A stretch of 64,000 nucleotides of DNA from DATAEG01 sp963703085 (GCA_963703085.1 OY969789.1:3720001-3784000); one strand, 5' to 3'. Positions 19,731-27,817 are shown, counted from the stretch's first letter. Program-made: numbers and translations. Notes: generated by a model from the sequence alone, not told the origin.

Positions 19731-20414
19731 GTGTGCAACGCCAGCGCTGAATCCGGCTTCCGCGGAGTAGTCGCTCTCGACGGTCCGTCCGGTACCGGTA
19801 AATCCAGCGCGGCCCGTCAGCTCGCCCAGCGGATCGGGGCGCGCTACCTGGACACCGGTGCGATGTACCGGGCCGCCACGGTGGCCGTGTTGCGGGCCGG
19901 TGTCTCGCTGCAGGACGCGGGGCGGATCGGCGAGGTCGTCGCCGCGGCCGAGCTGGTCATCACCACCGAGCCAGCGCCGGCCGTCGTCCATCTCGACGGT
20001 TCGGACGTGACTGCGCAGATCCGGTCCGCCGAGGTGACCCAGGCGGTCAGTGCGGTCTCTGCGGTGCCGGCTGTGCGCACCCAGATGGTGGCCCAGCAGC
20101 GGAGCTTGATCGGTGCTGGAGGGATCGTGGTCGAGGGCCGTGACATCGGCAGCACGGTGTGGCCGCAGGCCGAGGTCAAGGTCTATCTGACAGCCAGCGA
20201 GTCCGCTCGCGCCGAGCGGCGAGCTGCCGAGACCGGCACCGAGTCCCGGCCCGAGGTGGCGGCCAGCCTGCGCCGCCGTGACGCGCTGGACAGCGGCCGG
20301 GCAGCCAGTCCACTGCGACGTGCCGACGGCGCAATACAGCTCGACACGACCGAGCTGACTCTCGTCGAGGTGGTCGATCGCCTCGCCGAGCTGGTTTCCG
20401 CGACCCGGCGATGA
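19731..20414 (+). CDS. cmk: Cytidylate kinase
   Basis: A 227-residue (d)CMP kinase of the bacterial type. P-loop GPSGTGKSS at 18-26, YLDTGAMYRA shortly after, and the VEGRDIGSTVWP block with the LID/NMP residues are all conserved. It phosphorylates CMP and dCMP from RNA turnover and lipid synthesis. The stop overlaps the following acyltransferase ATG by 4 nt, so cmk, the acyltransferase and probably der are co-transcribed. Confidence 0.94.
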   Translation: MCNASAESGFRGVVALDGPSGTGKSSAARQLAQRIGARYLDTGAMYRAATVAVLRAGVSLQDAGRIGEVVAAAELVITTEPAPAVVHLDGSDVTAQIRSAEVTQAVSAVSAVPAVRTQMVAQQRSLIGAGGIVVEGRDIGSTVWPQAEVKVYLTASESARAERRAAETGTESRPEVAASLRRRDALDSGRAASPLRRADGAIQLDTTELTLVEVVDRLAELVSATRR

Positions 20415-21064
20415 GGCCGCCGAGCCTGATCGAGCGGGTTCATTCCTCAGCATCGTTGCGCCGGCGGCGCATGCTGGCCCGGCTGGTGTGCCGCCTGCTG
20501 GCCCGGGTGGAGGTCACCGGCCTCGAGCACCTCCCGCCGACCGGTCCGGTGGTCCTGGCGGTCAACCACCGGTCGCTACTGGACGGCGTTGTGCTGATGG
20601 CCGAGGTCGGTCGTCCGGTCTGCTGCCTGGTCAAGGACGAGGCCTTCCGCGGACCGCTGCGCCCGTTACTGCTCAGCAGCGGTCAGATCCCGGTCATCCG
20701 CCGGGCCGTCGACCCGGCGCCGGTCCGGCTCGGCGTCGACCTGCTGCGAGCCGGGGGAGTGCTGGGGGTGTTTCCGGAAGGCACCCGGGGAGCCGGCACG
20801 GTGCGGCAGGCCAAGCCGGGCGTGGGGTACTTCGCGTTGCGCTCCGGTGGCACCGTGGTTCCGATCGCGCTTCACGGCACGCCGATGATGCTGCGGCGGC
20901 GCACACTGCGTCGGCCCCGGGTGCGGATGGTGGTCGGCCTGGCCATGACCGTCGAGCGGTACCCCGACGGCAAGGCGCTGCACCGCCGTACCGTTGCGGT
21001 AACCACAGAATCCATCCGGGTTGCCCTCGCGCAACTCGTCGCGGCGACCGGAGACCAGCAGTGA
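20411..21064 (+). CDS. 1-acyl-glycerol-3-phosphate acyltransferase-like (PlsC family)
   Basis: A 217-residue acyltransferase of the PlsC/LPLAT family. Motif I NHRSLLD at 52-58 supplies the catalytic His/Asp, and motif III FPEGTRG at 121-127 binds glycerol-3-phosphate. It likely acylates lysophosphatidic acid at the membrane. In many actinobacteria a PlsC-type gene sits between cmk and der. There is no long hydrophobic N-terminal segment, so membrane association is probably peripheral. Confidence 0.9.
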   Translation: MRPPSLIERVHSSASLRRRRMLARLVCRLLARVEVTGLEHLPPTGPVVLAVNHRSLLDGVVLMAEVGRPVCCLVKDEAFRGPLRPLLLSSGQIPVIRRAVDPAPVRLGVDLLRAGGVLGVFPEGTRGAGTVRQAKPGVGYFALRSGGTVVPIALHGTPMMLRRRTLRRPRVRMVVGLAMTVERYPDGKALHRRTVAVTTESIRVALAQLVAATGDQQ

Positions 21065-21114
21065 CCGAACTCGACCACGCGATGAGCGCTTGCGCGAAGA
21101 GCAGATCGCTGGCC

Positions 21115-21186
21115 CGAGCGCAGCGAGCTTGCCACCCGAGCGCAGCGAGGGCCGCCGGATCGAGCGCGTCCGCCGAGCGCAGCGAG
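21115..21186 (+). repeat. Three 13-bp copies of CGAGCGCAGCGAG between plsC and der
   Basis: Exact copies of CGAGCGCAGCGAG lie at 21115-21127, 21137-21149 and 21174-21186 in the 150-bp spacer before der. The spacer also carries a GAGCGCTTGCGCGAAGAGC stretch. A 12-bp version (GAGCGCAGCGAG) also occurs in frame within the MerR gene at 28627-28638. Similar low-complexity GAGCGCAGCGAG strings are widespread in actinobacterial genomes. Function unknown. Confidence 0.7.
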
Positions 21187-21214
21187 GTGGGCCGGTCGAA
21201 CGGTGCGGCGATTT

Positions 21215-22540
21215 ATGAGTGAGGTCCCGGTGGTGGCAGTCGTCGGCCGTCCGAACGTAGGCAAGTCGACGCTGGTCAATCGCATCCTCGGTCGTCGCGA
21301 GGCGGTCGTCCAAGATGTGCCTGGGGTGACCCGCGACCGGATCGCCTACGACGCCGTGTGGAACGGTCGCCCGTTCACCCTGGTGGACACCGGTGGCTGG
21401 GAACCGGACGCGCGCGGGCTGCAGGCCCGGGTGTCGGAGCAGGCGCAGCGCGCGGTCACGACCGCGGACGTGGTGCTGTTCGTGATCGACGGGCGCACCG
21501 GCGCGACGGACACCGACCTGCTGGTCGCCCGCACGCTGCGCCGGGGCGCAGCGCCGGTCGTCCTCGCCGTCACCAAGATCGACGATGAGCGCGGCGAGGC
21601 GGATGCCGCCGAGTTGTGGGCGATGGGCGTGGGCCAGCCGTACCCGGTCAGCGGGTTGCACGGCCGGGGCAGCGGCGACCTGCTCGACGCAGTGGTGGGC
21701 GCACTACCGGAGAACAGCCCGGGCGAGCAGGACGTGGAAGGCGGTCCGCGCCGGGTGGCACTCATCGGCAAGCCGAACGTAGGCAAGTCCAGCCTGCTGA
21801 ACCGGCTCACCGGCGAGGAGCGTTCGGTGGTCGACGCGGTCGCCGGAACCACCATCGACCCGGTCGACAGTCTGCTCGAGCTGGACGGTGAGGTGTGGCG
21901 GTTCGTCGACACCGCGGGACTGCGGCGCAGGGTGTCGACGGCCAGCGGAATGGAGTACTACGCCAGCCTGCGTACCGCGGCTGCGATTGATTCGGCCGAG
22001 GTGGCCGTCGTGCTGCTGGATGCCAGCGAGCCGTTGGCCGAGCAGGATCAGCGGGTGATCAGCATGGTGATCGAGGCCGGGCGCGCCCTGGTCGTTGCGT
22101 TCAACAAGTGGGACCTGATCGACGAGGACCGCCGGGAACTGCTGGACCGGGAGATCGATCGCGATCTGGCCCGGGTCGCCTGGGCCCCGCAGATCAACCT
22201 GTCGGCGAAGACGGGCCGCTCGGTGAACCGGTTGGCGCCGATGCTGCGTCAGTCGCTGGCCGCGTGGGACCGGCGGATCCCGACCGCCGCGCTGAACAGT
22301 TGGCTCACCGACGTCGTCGGCAGCACCCCACCGCCGGGCCGCGGCGGCAAAATCCCGCGGGTGCTCTTCGCCACCCAGGCAGCCACCCGGCCGCCGCGGT
22401 TCGTGCTGTTCGCGACCGGCTTCCTCGAGGCCGGCTACCGACGGTTCATCGAGCGCCGGCTGCGCGAGGACTTCGACTTCGCCGGTACTCCGATCGAGGT
22501 CTCCGTCCGCGTCCGCGAAAAGCGTCGAGCAGTCCGATAG
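21215..22540 (+). CDS. der: Ribosome-associated GTPase Der (EngA)
   Basis: A 441-residue protein with two tandem GTPase domains and a C-terminal KH-like domain, required for 50S subunit assembly. G1 motifs are GRPNVGKST (11-19) and GKPNVGKSS near 186-194; G3 motifs are VDTGGWEPD and VDTAGLRRR; NKWD marks G4 of the second domain, while the first domain has TKID. ATG 21215 is preferred to the upstream GTG 21203 because it gives the standard MSEVPVVAVVGRPNVGK N terminus. Confidence 0.96.
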   Translation: MSEVPVVAVVGRPNVGKSTLVNRILGRREAVVQDVPGVTRDRIAYDAVWNGRPFTLVDTGGWEPDARGLQARVSEQAQRAVTTADVVLFVIDGRTGATDTDLLVARTLRRGAAPVVLAVTKIDDERGEADAAELWAMGVGQPYPVSGLHGRGSGDLLDAVVGALPENSPGEQDVEGGPRRVALIGKPNVGKSSLLNRLTGEERSVVDAVAGTTIDPVDSLLELDGEVWRFVDTAGLRRRVSTASGMEYYASLRTAAAIDSAEVAVVLLDASEPLAEQDQRVISMVIEAGRALVVAFNKWDLIDEDRRELLDREIDRDLARVAWAPQINLSAKTGRSVNRLAPMLRQSLAAWDRRIPTAALNSWLTDVVGSTPPPGRGGKIPRVLFATQAATRPPRFVLFATGFLEAGYRRFIERRLREDFDFAGTPIEVSVRVREKRRAVR

Positions 22541-22554
22541 CCCGCGAGCGGGCT
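22539..22554 (+). terminator. Hairpin overlapping the der stop codon
   Basis: AGCCCG, loop CGAG, CGGGCT forms a 6-bp GC-rich stem that begins in the der stop codon and ends exactly where the 75-bp repeat array begins. There is no U-tract, as is common for actinobacterial terminators. Confidence 0.45.
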
Positions 22555-22876
22555 GAGCTTGCGAAGCCGGCGCCATAAACGCCGCACCGAGGCCGTGCCG
22601 ACCGTAGGTCCAGGCACGTGCGTCCGGCGGAGCTTGCGAAGCCGGCGCCATAAACGCCGCACTGAGGCCGTGCCGACCGTAGGTCCAGGCACGTGCGTCC
22701 GGCGGAGCTTGCGAAGCCGGCGCCATAAACGCCGCACCGAGGCCGTGCCGACCGTAGGTCCAGGCACGTGCGTCCGGCGGAGCTTGCGAAGCCGGCGCCA
22801 TAAACGCCGCACTGAGGCCGTGCCGACCGTAGGTCCAGGCACGTGCGTCCGGCGGAGCTTGCGAAGCCGGCGCGAT
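22555..22876 (+). repeat. 75-bp tandem repeat array (four full copies plus a partial fifth)
   Basis: Units start at 22555, 22630, 22705 and 22780, with a partial unit from 22855. Each begins GAGCTTGCGAAGCCGGCG and ends GGCACGTGCGTCCGGCG. Copies 1 and 3 carry C, and copies 2 and 4 carry T, at unit position 34; otherwise the units are identical, so the array grew by duplication of a 150-bp dimer. Each unit can fold GTGCC-GACC, loop GTA, GGTC-(CA bulge)-GGCAC, a 9-bp stem. Because 75 is divisible by 3, all frames show repeated peptides; these are not considered genes. A related 77-bp array lies at 48152-48364. Confidence 0.95.
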
Positions 22877-22904
22877 GAGCACGGTAGCCTCGTGGTCGCA
22901 CGAT

Positions 22905-22978
22905 CGGGACGTGGCGCAGCTTGGTAGCGCACCTGACTGGGGGTCAGGGGGTCGCAGGTTCAAATCCTGTCGTCCCGA
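22905..22978 (+). tRNA. tRNA-Pro (GGG anticodon)
   Basis: A 74-nt cloverleaf: acceptor CGGGACG paired with CGTCCCG, D-stem GCGC/GCGC, anticodon stem CCTGA/TCAGG with loop CTGGGGG (anticodon GGG), T-arm GCAGG-TTCAAAT-CCTGT. The discriminator is A and CCA is not encoded. It decodes CCC (and CCU). It lies 28 bp after the repeat array and 22 bp before the phosphatidyltransferase gene, the position tRNA-Pro often takes in actinobacteria. Confidence 0.96.
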
Positions 22979-22999
22979 CAAACACGAGTAGGGCGGAGC

Positions 23000-23677
23000 G
23001 TGGTGACCGGGCAGGACGACGCTGAGCGGGTCGCAGCACCTGGTGAGGCATCCGCTCCGGCCGGCGCGCCGGCGCCGGGCACGGCCGAGAACGCCGACCG
23101 CATTCTCACGATCCCCAACGTCATCAGTGCCGCGCGGTTGCTCGGCGTGCCGTTGTTCCTCTGGCTGCTGCTCGGGCCGCATGCTGACGTGGCAGCCTTG
23201 ATCGTTCTGGCCGTGTCCGGGTTCTCGGACTGGGCGGACGGGGTGCTGGCGCGCAAACTGCACCAGTACAGCCGGCTGGGAGAGTTGCTGGACCCGGCCG
23301 CGGACCGGCTCTACATCCTGGCCAGCCTCGTCGGGCTGGTGCTGCGCGACATCATCCCGTGGTGGCTGGCCGCGGCGATCGTGCTGCGTGACCTCGCGCT
23401 CGCGCCCACGCTGCCGATTCTGAAACGGCATGGCTACGGTCCGCCGAAGGTGCACTACCTCGGCAAAGCGGCCACGTTCTGCCTGCTCTATGCCTTCCCG
23501 TTGCTGCTGCTGGCCGCACGCGAGGGCACTGCTGCGGACATCGCCCGTCCCATCGCTTGGGCCTTCACCATCTGGGGCAGCGCGCTGTACCTGTGGTCCG
23601 GCTCGGTTTATCTGTGGCGCTGCGTCGTCGTGGTGCGCGCTGATCGTCGGCACCCCCTGCCGCGGGGAGCGACATGA
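23000..23677 (+). CDS. CDP-alcohol phosphatidyltransferase (PgsA-like)
   Basis: A 225-residue integral membrane enzyme. It has the complete signature D-G-x2-A-R-x8-G-x3-D-x3-D: D80 G81, A84 R85, G94, D98, D102, in the stretch WADGVLARKLHQYSRLGELL. Five or six hydrophobic helices follow a polar N terminus of about 35 residues. The family joins CDP-diacylglycerol to an alcohol such as glycerol-3-phosphate or inositol phosphate; position corresponds to Rv1822 (pgsA2). GTG 23003 is an alternative start. It overlaps the next gene by 4 nt. Confidence 0.88.
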   Translation: MVTGQDDAERVAAPGEASAPAGAPAPGTAENADRILTIPNVISAARLLGVPLFLWLLLGPHADVAALIVLAVSGFSDWADGVLARKLHQYSRLGELLDPAADRLYILASLVGLVLRDIIPWWLAAAIVLRDLALAPTLPILKRHGYGPPKVHYLGKAATFCLLYAFPLLLLAAREGTAADIARPIAWAFTIWGSALYLWSGSVYLWRCVVVVRADRRHPLPRGAT

Positions 23678-24540
23678 CGCCGGGCACCGGGCCGGTCGGC
23701 TCCACGCGGGTCAATGGCCTGCTGGCCGGACTTCTCGCCGACAGCCTCGACCCCGGCTATGCCGAGACCGCGGCACGCAAGGCCGCCGCCCGGGACGCCG
23801 GCGAGCCCGACTCGCCGGTGCGCCATCCCGGGACATTGCGGGCGATCACAGCCGTGGTGTGCCTGGTGGCCGGGTTCGTCCTGGCCGTCGCCTACCAGAC
23901 CACCCGGGACTCCGCCCCGGCCACCAGCTTGGTGCGCAAGAGCCTGCTGGCGAAGGTGCGCGCCGGGCAGGCCCAGGACGCCCGGCTGGCCGGAGAGGCG
24001 AACCGACTCGACGGGCAGGTCCAGGCCGCCCAGCAGCGGGCCACCGGAGCCGGCCCGAGTGGCGAGCAGTTGACCCGCGCGCAGGAGCTGGCCGGCACGG
24101 TCGCGGTGCACGGCCCCGGCCTCGCCGTGACTCTGAACAATCCGCCGTCCGGCACCGGCCCGAACGGTCAGGTACTAATCGACCTGGACTTACGGTCGGT
24201 GGTCAATGCGCTGTGGCTGGCGGGTGCCGAAGCCATCACGATCGACGACATCCGGCTCACGCCGACCACTGCGGTGCGCTTCGCCGGGCATTCCATCCTG
24301 GTGGACTTCCAGCCATTGACCGCGCCGTACACGATCCGTGCCATCGGCGACCCTGACACGATGGTCACCCGATTCACCGTCAGCGACGTCGCCAGCAAGT
24401 ACCGCACACTGGCCTCTGCGTACGGCTTCGCATTCACCCTGACCCCGTCCGACCGACTTCAGTTGCCCGCTGCGAGCGCCCGCAACAACCGCTACGCGAA
24501 GCCGTCGAAATTCGACTCCGTGGAGGTATCGACCGGATGA
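23674..24540 (+). CDS. DUF881 family membrane-anchored protein (first copy)
   Basis: A 288-residue protein: cytoplasmic N terminus (1-52), one membrane helix (about 53-72, LRAITAVVCLVAGFVLAVAY), a coiled-coil stretch (about 88-135), then the extracytoplasmic DUF881 domain with AVHGPGLAVTLNNPP and DLRSVVNALWLAGAEAITI. DUF881 proteins occur in pairs flanking a small basic protein in Gram-positive bacteria and are linked to division or envelope assembly; no activity is known. Coupled to both neighbours by 4-nt overlaps. Confidence 0.88.
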   Translation: MTPGTGPVGSTRVNGLLAGLLADSLDPGYAETAARKAAARDAGEPDSPVRHPGTLRAITAVVCLVAGFVLAVAYQTTRDSAPATSLVRKSLLAKVRAGQAQDARLAGEANRLDGQVQAAQQRATGAGPSGEQLTRAQELAGTVAVHGPGLAVTLNNPPSGTGPNGQVLIDLDLRSVVNALWLAGAEAITIDDIRLTPTTAVRFAGHSILVDFQPLTAPYTIRAIGDPDTMVTRFTVSDVASKYRTLASAYGFAFTLTPSDRLQLPAASARNNRYAKPSKFDSVEVSTG

Positions 24541-24869
24541 TTCCCGCGCTCGCCCTCGTCGCCGGGATCATTCTCGGTGTCTTCCTGCGACCTACCGTGC
24601 CGGATGCGCTCGAGCCCTACCTGCCGATCGCCGTCATCGCGGCGCTCGACGCCGTATTCGGTGGTATCCGGGCCAGGTTGGACGGCATCTTCGACTCGAA
24701 GGTGTTCGTGGTGTCGTTCATCTCCAATGCCTTGATCGCCAGCCTGATCGTCTTCGTCGGCGACAAGCTCGGCGTCGGTTCGGCGTTGACCACCGCTGTC
24801 GTCGTCGTGCTGGGGATTCGGATCTTCGGCAATGCCGCCGCCATCCGCCGACATGTGTTCCACGCCTGA
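24537..24869 (+). CDS. sbp: Small basic protein Sbp (DUF1290)
   Basis: A 110-residue membrane protein with three hydrophobic helices (about 2-18, 25-45 and 72-95). ALDAVFGGIRARLDGIFDSKVFVVSF is the family core. The same family in Bacillus is encoded upstream of ftsA-ftsZ. It is sandwiched between two DUF881 genes, the conserved actinobacterial arrangement (Rv1823-Rv1825), suggesting one membrane complex. Confidence 0.92.
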   Translation: MIPALALVAGIILGVFLRPTVPDALEPYLPIAVIAALDAVFGGIRARLDGIFDSKVFVVSFISNALIASLIVFVGDKLGVGSALTTAVVVVLGIRIFGNAAAIRRHVFHA

Positions 24870-24881
24870 GGGGGTTGTTCG

Positions 24882-25730
24882 ATGACGGAGAAGAAACCCG
24901 GTGAACGGCGCAACCGCGGGCCGGCCGGATCCCGGCGGCCGGCTGCACCCCGGGGGCGCGACCGGAGCCGACCGGAAGGATCCGCCGCCGACGACGATGA
25001 CGCTGCTGTGAACGAGTCCGGCAAGCCGAAGCCGACGCCTGCGGCGAGCGGGCATCCGGTGAAGAGCGCCAACGTCCTGATCGGTGTGCTGTTGGCAGCG
25101 CTCGGGTTCGCGATCGCCGTGCAGATCCGGACGGTGTCCTCGTCGGATGCACTGTCCGGTGCCCGACCCGACGACCTGGTGCGCATCCTCGACGACCAGA
25201 ACAGCCGGCAGACCCGGCTGCAGCAACAGATCAACCAGCTGCAGGAGACGCTGCGCAGGCTGAACGCCAGCAACGATTCCGACTCCGCGGCACGGGATGC
25301 TGCCAAGCGCAAAGCCGACGCACTCGGCGTGCTGACCGGCACGCTGCCGGCGACCGGCCCGGGCGTGGTGGTGACGATCACCGATCCGAAGAATGGCCTC
25401 AAAGCCGAGGACCTGCTCGACGTCATCGAAGAATTGCGGGGAGCCGGCGCGGAGGCGATCCAATTCGGTTCGGTCCGGGTGACGACGTCCAGCGCGTTCG
25501 TCGATACCGACACCGGCATCCAACTCGACGGTGTCGTCCTCAAGGCGCCGTACCGGGTGCTGGCGATCGGGCCGGCGCAGACAATGGCCAAGGCTTTGAA
25601 TATCACCGACGGTGTCGCGGACACGGTGAAGCATGCCGGCGGCACTGCGACCACTGAGCAGCGAGACAAGATCGCGATCACCGTCGTGCGCCCGCTGCCG
25701 AACGGGAAGTACGCAACGCCGGACAAGTAA
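24882..25730 (+). CDS. DUF881 family membrane-anchored protein (second copy)
   Basis: A 282-residue paralogue of the gene two positions upstream: a long Arg/Pro/Asp-rich cytoplasmic N terminus (1-60), one membrane helix (about 65-85, NVLIGVLLAALGFAIAVQI), a coiled coil (about 105-150) and the DUF881 domain with GPGVVVTITDPKNG and DVIEELRGAGAEAIQ. ATG 24882 is 12 nt after the sbp stop. The very basic N terminus may contact DNA, membrane or a cytosolic partner; this is inference. Confidence 0.88.
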   Translation: MTEKKPGERRNRGPAGSRRPAAPRGRDRSRPEGSAADDDDAAVNESGKPKPTPAASGHPVKSANVLIGVLLAALGFAIAVQIRTVSSSDALSGARPDDLVRILDDQNSRQTRLQQQINQLQETLRRLNASNDSDSAARDAAKRKADALGVLTGTLPATGPGVVVTITDPKNGLKAEDLLDVIEELRGAGAEAIQFGSVRVTTSSAFVDTDTGIQLDGVVLKAPYRVLAIGPAQTMAKALNITDGVADTVKHAGGTATTEQRDKIAITVVRPLPNGKYATPDK

Positions 25731-25830
25731 TGCCGCCGGGCCAGGACGAACGATGGTGGGTCGCTGCGGGTATGGTCGCGCCAACCTGATGGCGCGTGAC
25801 GATCGCATTTCTGCAGGAGGCACCAGCACC

Positions 25831-26241
25831 GTGACCGAGTCATCCCACGTTCCGACCGACGTCAAGTACACCGCCGACCACGAGTGGGCGCGGGTAGGTG
25901 ACGGTGCCGACGGCCGGCCGGTGGTCCGGGTCGGGGTCACCGACTATGCGCAGGCCGCTCTCGGCGATGTGGTTTACGTTCAGCTTCCCGAGGTCGGCAC
26001 CACTGTCTCCGCCGGTGAGGTGCTCGGCGAGATCGAGTCCACCAAGAGCGTCAGCGATTTGTTCGCACCGGTGACCGGCACTGTCGTCTCCCGCAATGAC
26101 TCGGTCGAGGCGACGCCGGAGTTGACGAACACCGATCCGTACGGTGGCGGCTGGCTTGTGGAGATCTCCGTCGCCGACGGCGATGCACTCTCCGACCTGC
26201 TCGAGCCGGAGGCATACGCAGCGCAGCTGAAAGAGTCCTAG
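25831..26241 (+). CDS. gcvH: Glycine cleavage system H protein
   Basis: A 136-residue lipoyl-carrier protein of the glycine cleavage system. K72 in GEIESTKSVSD is the lipoylation site, preceded by YTADHEWARV and GVTDYAQAALGDVVYVQLPE, all diagnostic. GTG 25831 is fixed by GCAGGAGG at 25813-25820, 10 nt upstream. It shuttles the aminomethyl group between GcvP (encoded at 29416) and GcvT, which is not in this window. Confidence 0.96.
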   Translation: MTESSHVPTDVKYTADHEWARVGDGADGRPVVRVGVTDYAQAALGDVVYVQLPEVGTTVSAGEVLGEIESTKSVSDLFAPVTGTVVSRNDSVEATPELTNTDPYGGGWLVEISVADGDALSDLLEPEAYAAQLKES

Positions 26242-26261
26242 CTGCCACCGCCGCAGCGCAA

Positions 26262-26291
26262 TTGACCCTCGCGCGACGCCGCAACTAGGCT
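26262..26291 (+). promoter_or_regulatory. Promoter of the garA-type FHA gene
   Basis: TTGACC (26262-26267), an 18-bp spacer, and TAGGCT (26286-26291) form a good housekeeping-sigma promoter. It would give a 5' UTR of about 105 nt before GTG 26404. The same TTGACC-18-TANNNT pattern recurs before the MerR gene at 28564. Confidence 0.6.
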
Positions 26292-26403
26292 CTGTCGGCG
26301 AACGGCCAGACTTGTGCGATCAGTTGCGGCACCGCAATCGGCGGACACATTCAGCGGGGCACGCCCCGACGGTCGAGATGTCGAGCGAAGGACGGTATCG
26401 CGA

Positions 26404-26904
26404 GTGTTCTGCACCGCCTGTGGCAGTCAGAATCCGGACAGCAGCAGCTTCTGCGCAAAGTGCGGCGCCTCGCTGCAATCCCGCGAGCCCTCGACGGATA
26501 CCTCGATCTTCACGCCTGGCGCCATGCCGGCACTGGACGGGGATTCAGAGTTCTCCGCCGAAGCCCACCAAGGCGCGATTGACGCCCTGCCGGAGGACTC
26601 CGCGCTGCTCGTCGTCAAACGCGGTCCGAACGCCGGGAGCCGGTTCCTGCTCGACCGCGATGTCACCACCGCTGGTCGGCATCCGGACAGCGACATCTTC
26701 CTCGACGATGTGACAGTGTCGCGACGCCACGTCGAGTTCCGCCGGGAGAACGGGGGCTTCTCGGTGCACGATGTCGGCAGCCTGAACGGCACCTACCTGA
26801 ACCGGGAACGGATCGACTCCGCGGTGCTGTCCAGCGCCGACGAGGTGCAGATCGGGAAGTTCCGCCTGGTGTACCTGACGTCGACCGCGACGCCGCAGCC
26901 GTGA
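26404..26904 (+). CDS. garA: GarA/OdhI-type FHA protein with N-terminal zinc ribbon
   Basis: A 166-residue protein with a zinc-ribbon (CTACG, then CAKCG; four Cys at 3, 6, 17, 20) followed by an FHA domain (about 70-150; GRHPDSDIFLDD, VSRRHVEF, LNGTYLNRERI). Mycobacterial GarA and corynebacterial OdhI inhibit 2-oxoglutarate dehydrogenase and switch glutamate metabolism when an ETTSVF-type threonine motif is phosphorylated by PknG/PknB. The corresponding motif here is probably STDTSIF (T31, T33). The zinc ribbon is absent from GarA and OdhI as I know them but occurs in other actinobacterial homologues. GTG 26404 lies 11 nt after GAAGGA. Confidence 0.85.
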   Translation: MFCTACGSQNPDSSSFCAKCGASLQSREPSTDTSIFTPGAMPALDGDSEFSAEAHQGAIDALPEDSALLVVKRGPNAGSRFLLDRDVTTAGRHPDSDIFLDDVTVSRRHVEFRRENGGFSVHDVGSLNGTYLNRERIDSAVLSSADEVQIGKFRLVYLTSTATPQP

Positions 26905-26976
26905 GCCCGATGCTCCGCCGCACCGCGGACGGCACCACGCGATGAGCGCCGCTGACCCCGGCGAGCAGGTCGAGCG

Positions 26977-27711
26977 ATGAGCGCAGCACAACCCTCGTCC
27001 TCCGCATCCATCAGCATCGGAGAAGTACTCAATCAACTGCGCGGTGACTTCCCGGACATCACGATCAGCAAGATCCGCTTCCTGGAGTCCGAGGGACTGG
27101 TGCAGCCCGAGCGGACACCGTCGGGCTACCGCAAGTTCGACGCTGCCGACATCGCCCGGCTCCGGTACGTCCTCACTCAGCAGCGTGATCACTATCTGCC
27201 GCTGCGCGTGATCAAGGAGCAGCTGGACTCGCTCGATCGCGGCCTGCGCCCGGCCGGTCCGGGCGGCGTGCCCCGCTCCGCACGGTTGGTACTCAGCGAC
27301 GTCCCGGACGCCGACGACTTCCAACTGCATCCTGCGGCGCTGCGGCTGTCCCGCGAAGAGCTGCTCAACTCCTGCGGGCTGCAGGCCGAGCAACTCGAGC
27401 AACTCGAGCAGTTCGGGCTGATCACCGCACGGCCCGGCGACCGCTTCGACGACGACGCGTTGGCTGTCGCGAAGATCGTCGTCGAGCTCGCCCGGTTCGG
27501 GCTGGAAGGACGTCACCTACGCACATTCCGCACCGCTGCGGACCGGGAGATCGGTCTGTTCACGCAGGTCGTCGGGCCGGTGGCCAAGCAACGCAACTCC
27601 GATGCCCGCGCCCGCGCCCAGGACACCACCCGCGAGCTGGCCGCGCTGTCGGTCGCGCTGCACGCTGCGCTGGTGCGCATCGGCTTGCGCGACACCGCCG
27701 GCGGCCGCTGA
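26977..27711 (+). CDS. ftsR: MerR-type transcriptional regulator FtsR
   Basis: A 244-residue regulator with an N-terminal MerR winged helix (about 12-85: ISIGEVLNQLRGDFPDITIS, KIRFLESEGLVQPERTPSGY) and a C-terminal region ending in DTTRELAALSVALHAALVRI. It is the orthologue of Rv1828; the corynebacterial counterpart FtsR activates ftsZ. No Cys metal-sensor pattern is visible, so it is not a metal or redox MerR. It follows garA by 72 bp and may share its transcript. Confidence 0.88.
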   Translation: MSAAQPSSSASISIGEVLNQLRGDFPDITISKIRFLESEGLVQPERTPSGYRKFDAADIARLRYVLTQQRDHYLPLRVIKEQLDSLDRGLRPAGPGGVPRSARLVLSDVPDADDFQLHPAALRLSREELLNSCGLQAEQLEQLEQFGLITARPGDRFDDDALAVAKIVVELARFGLEGRHLRTFRTAADREIGLFTQVVGPVAKQRNSDARARAQDTTRELAALSVALHAALVRIGLRDTAGGR

Positions 27712-27817
27712 GTTCTCATTACGTTGGGCCGCGCGCCCCACGGATGGACGGGCTGAGCTCCCACGAAGCGTGTAGCGTCGAAGGGGTCTGGTGATCGCTG
27801 GCGGGAGGAGGTCTGCG

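Noticed and set aside
22555..22876. CRISPR array
   Set aside because: Units are contiguous and identical throughout, with no unique spacers, and no cas genes are near. The same applies to 48152-48364.
22435..22932. Repetitive proteins read from the 75-bp array in several frames
   Set aside because: The unit length is a multiple of 3, so every stop-free frame repeats a peptide. There is no ribosome site and the same peptides (for example ASQAQPDARAWTYGRHG) appear at the second locus only because the DNA repeat is shared.
22555..22978. Attachment site of an integrated element at tRNA-Pro
   Set aside because: The repeats do not copy the tRNA 3' end, and no integrase, excision or mobile genes are present; the only tyrosine recombinase is housekeeping XerD.
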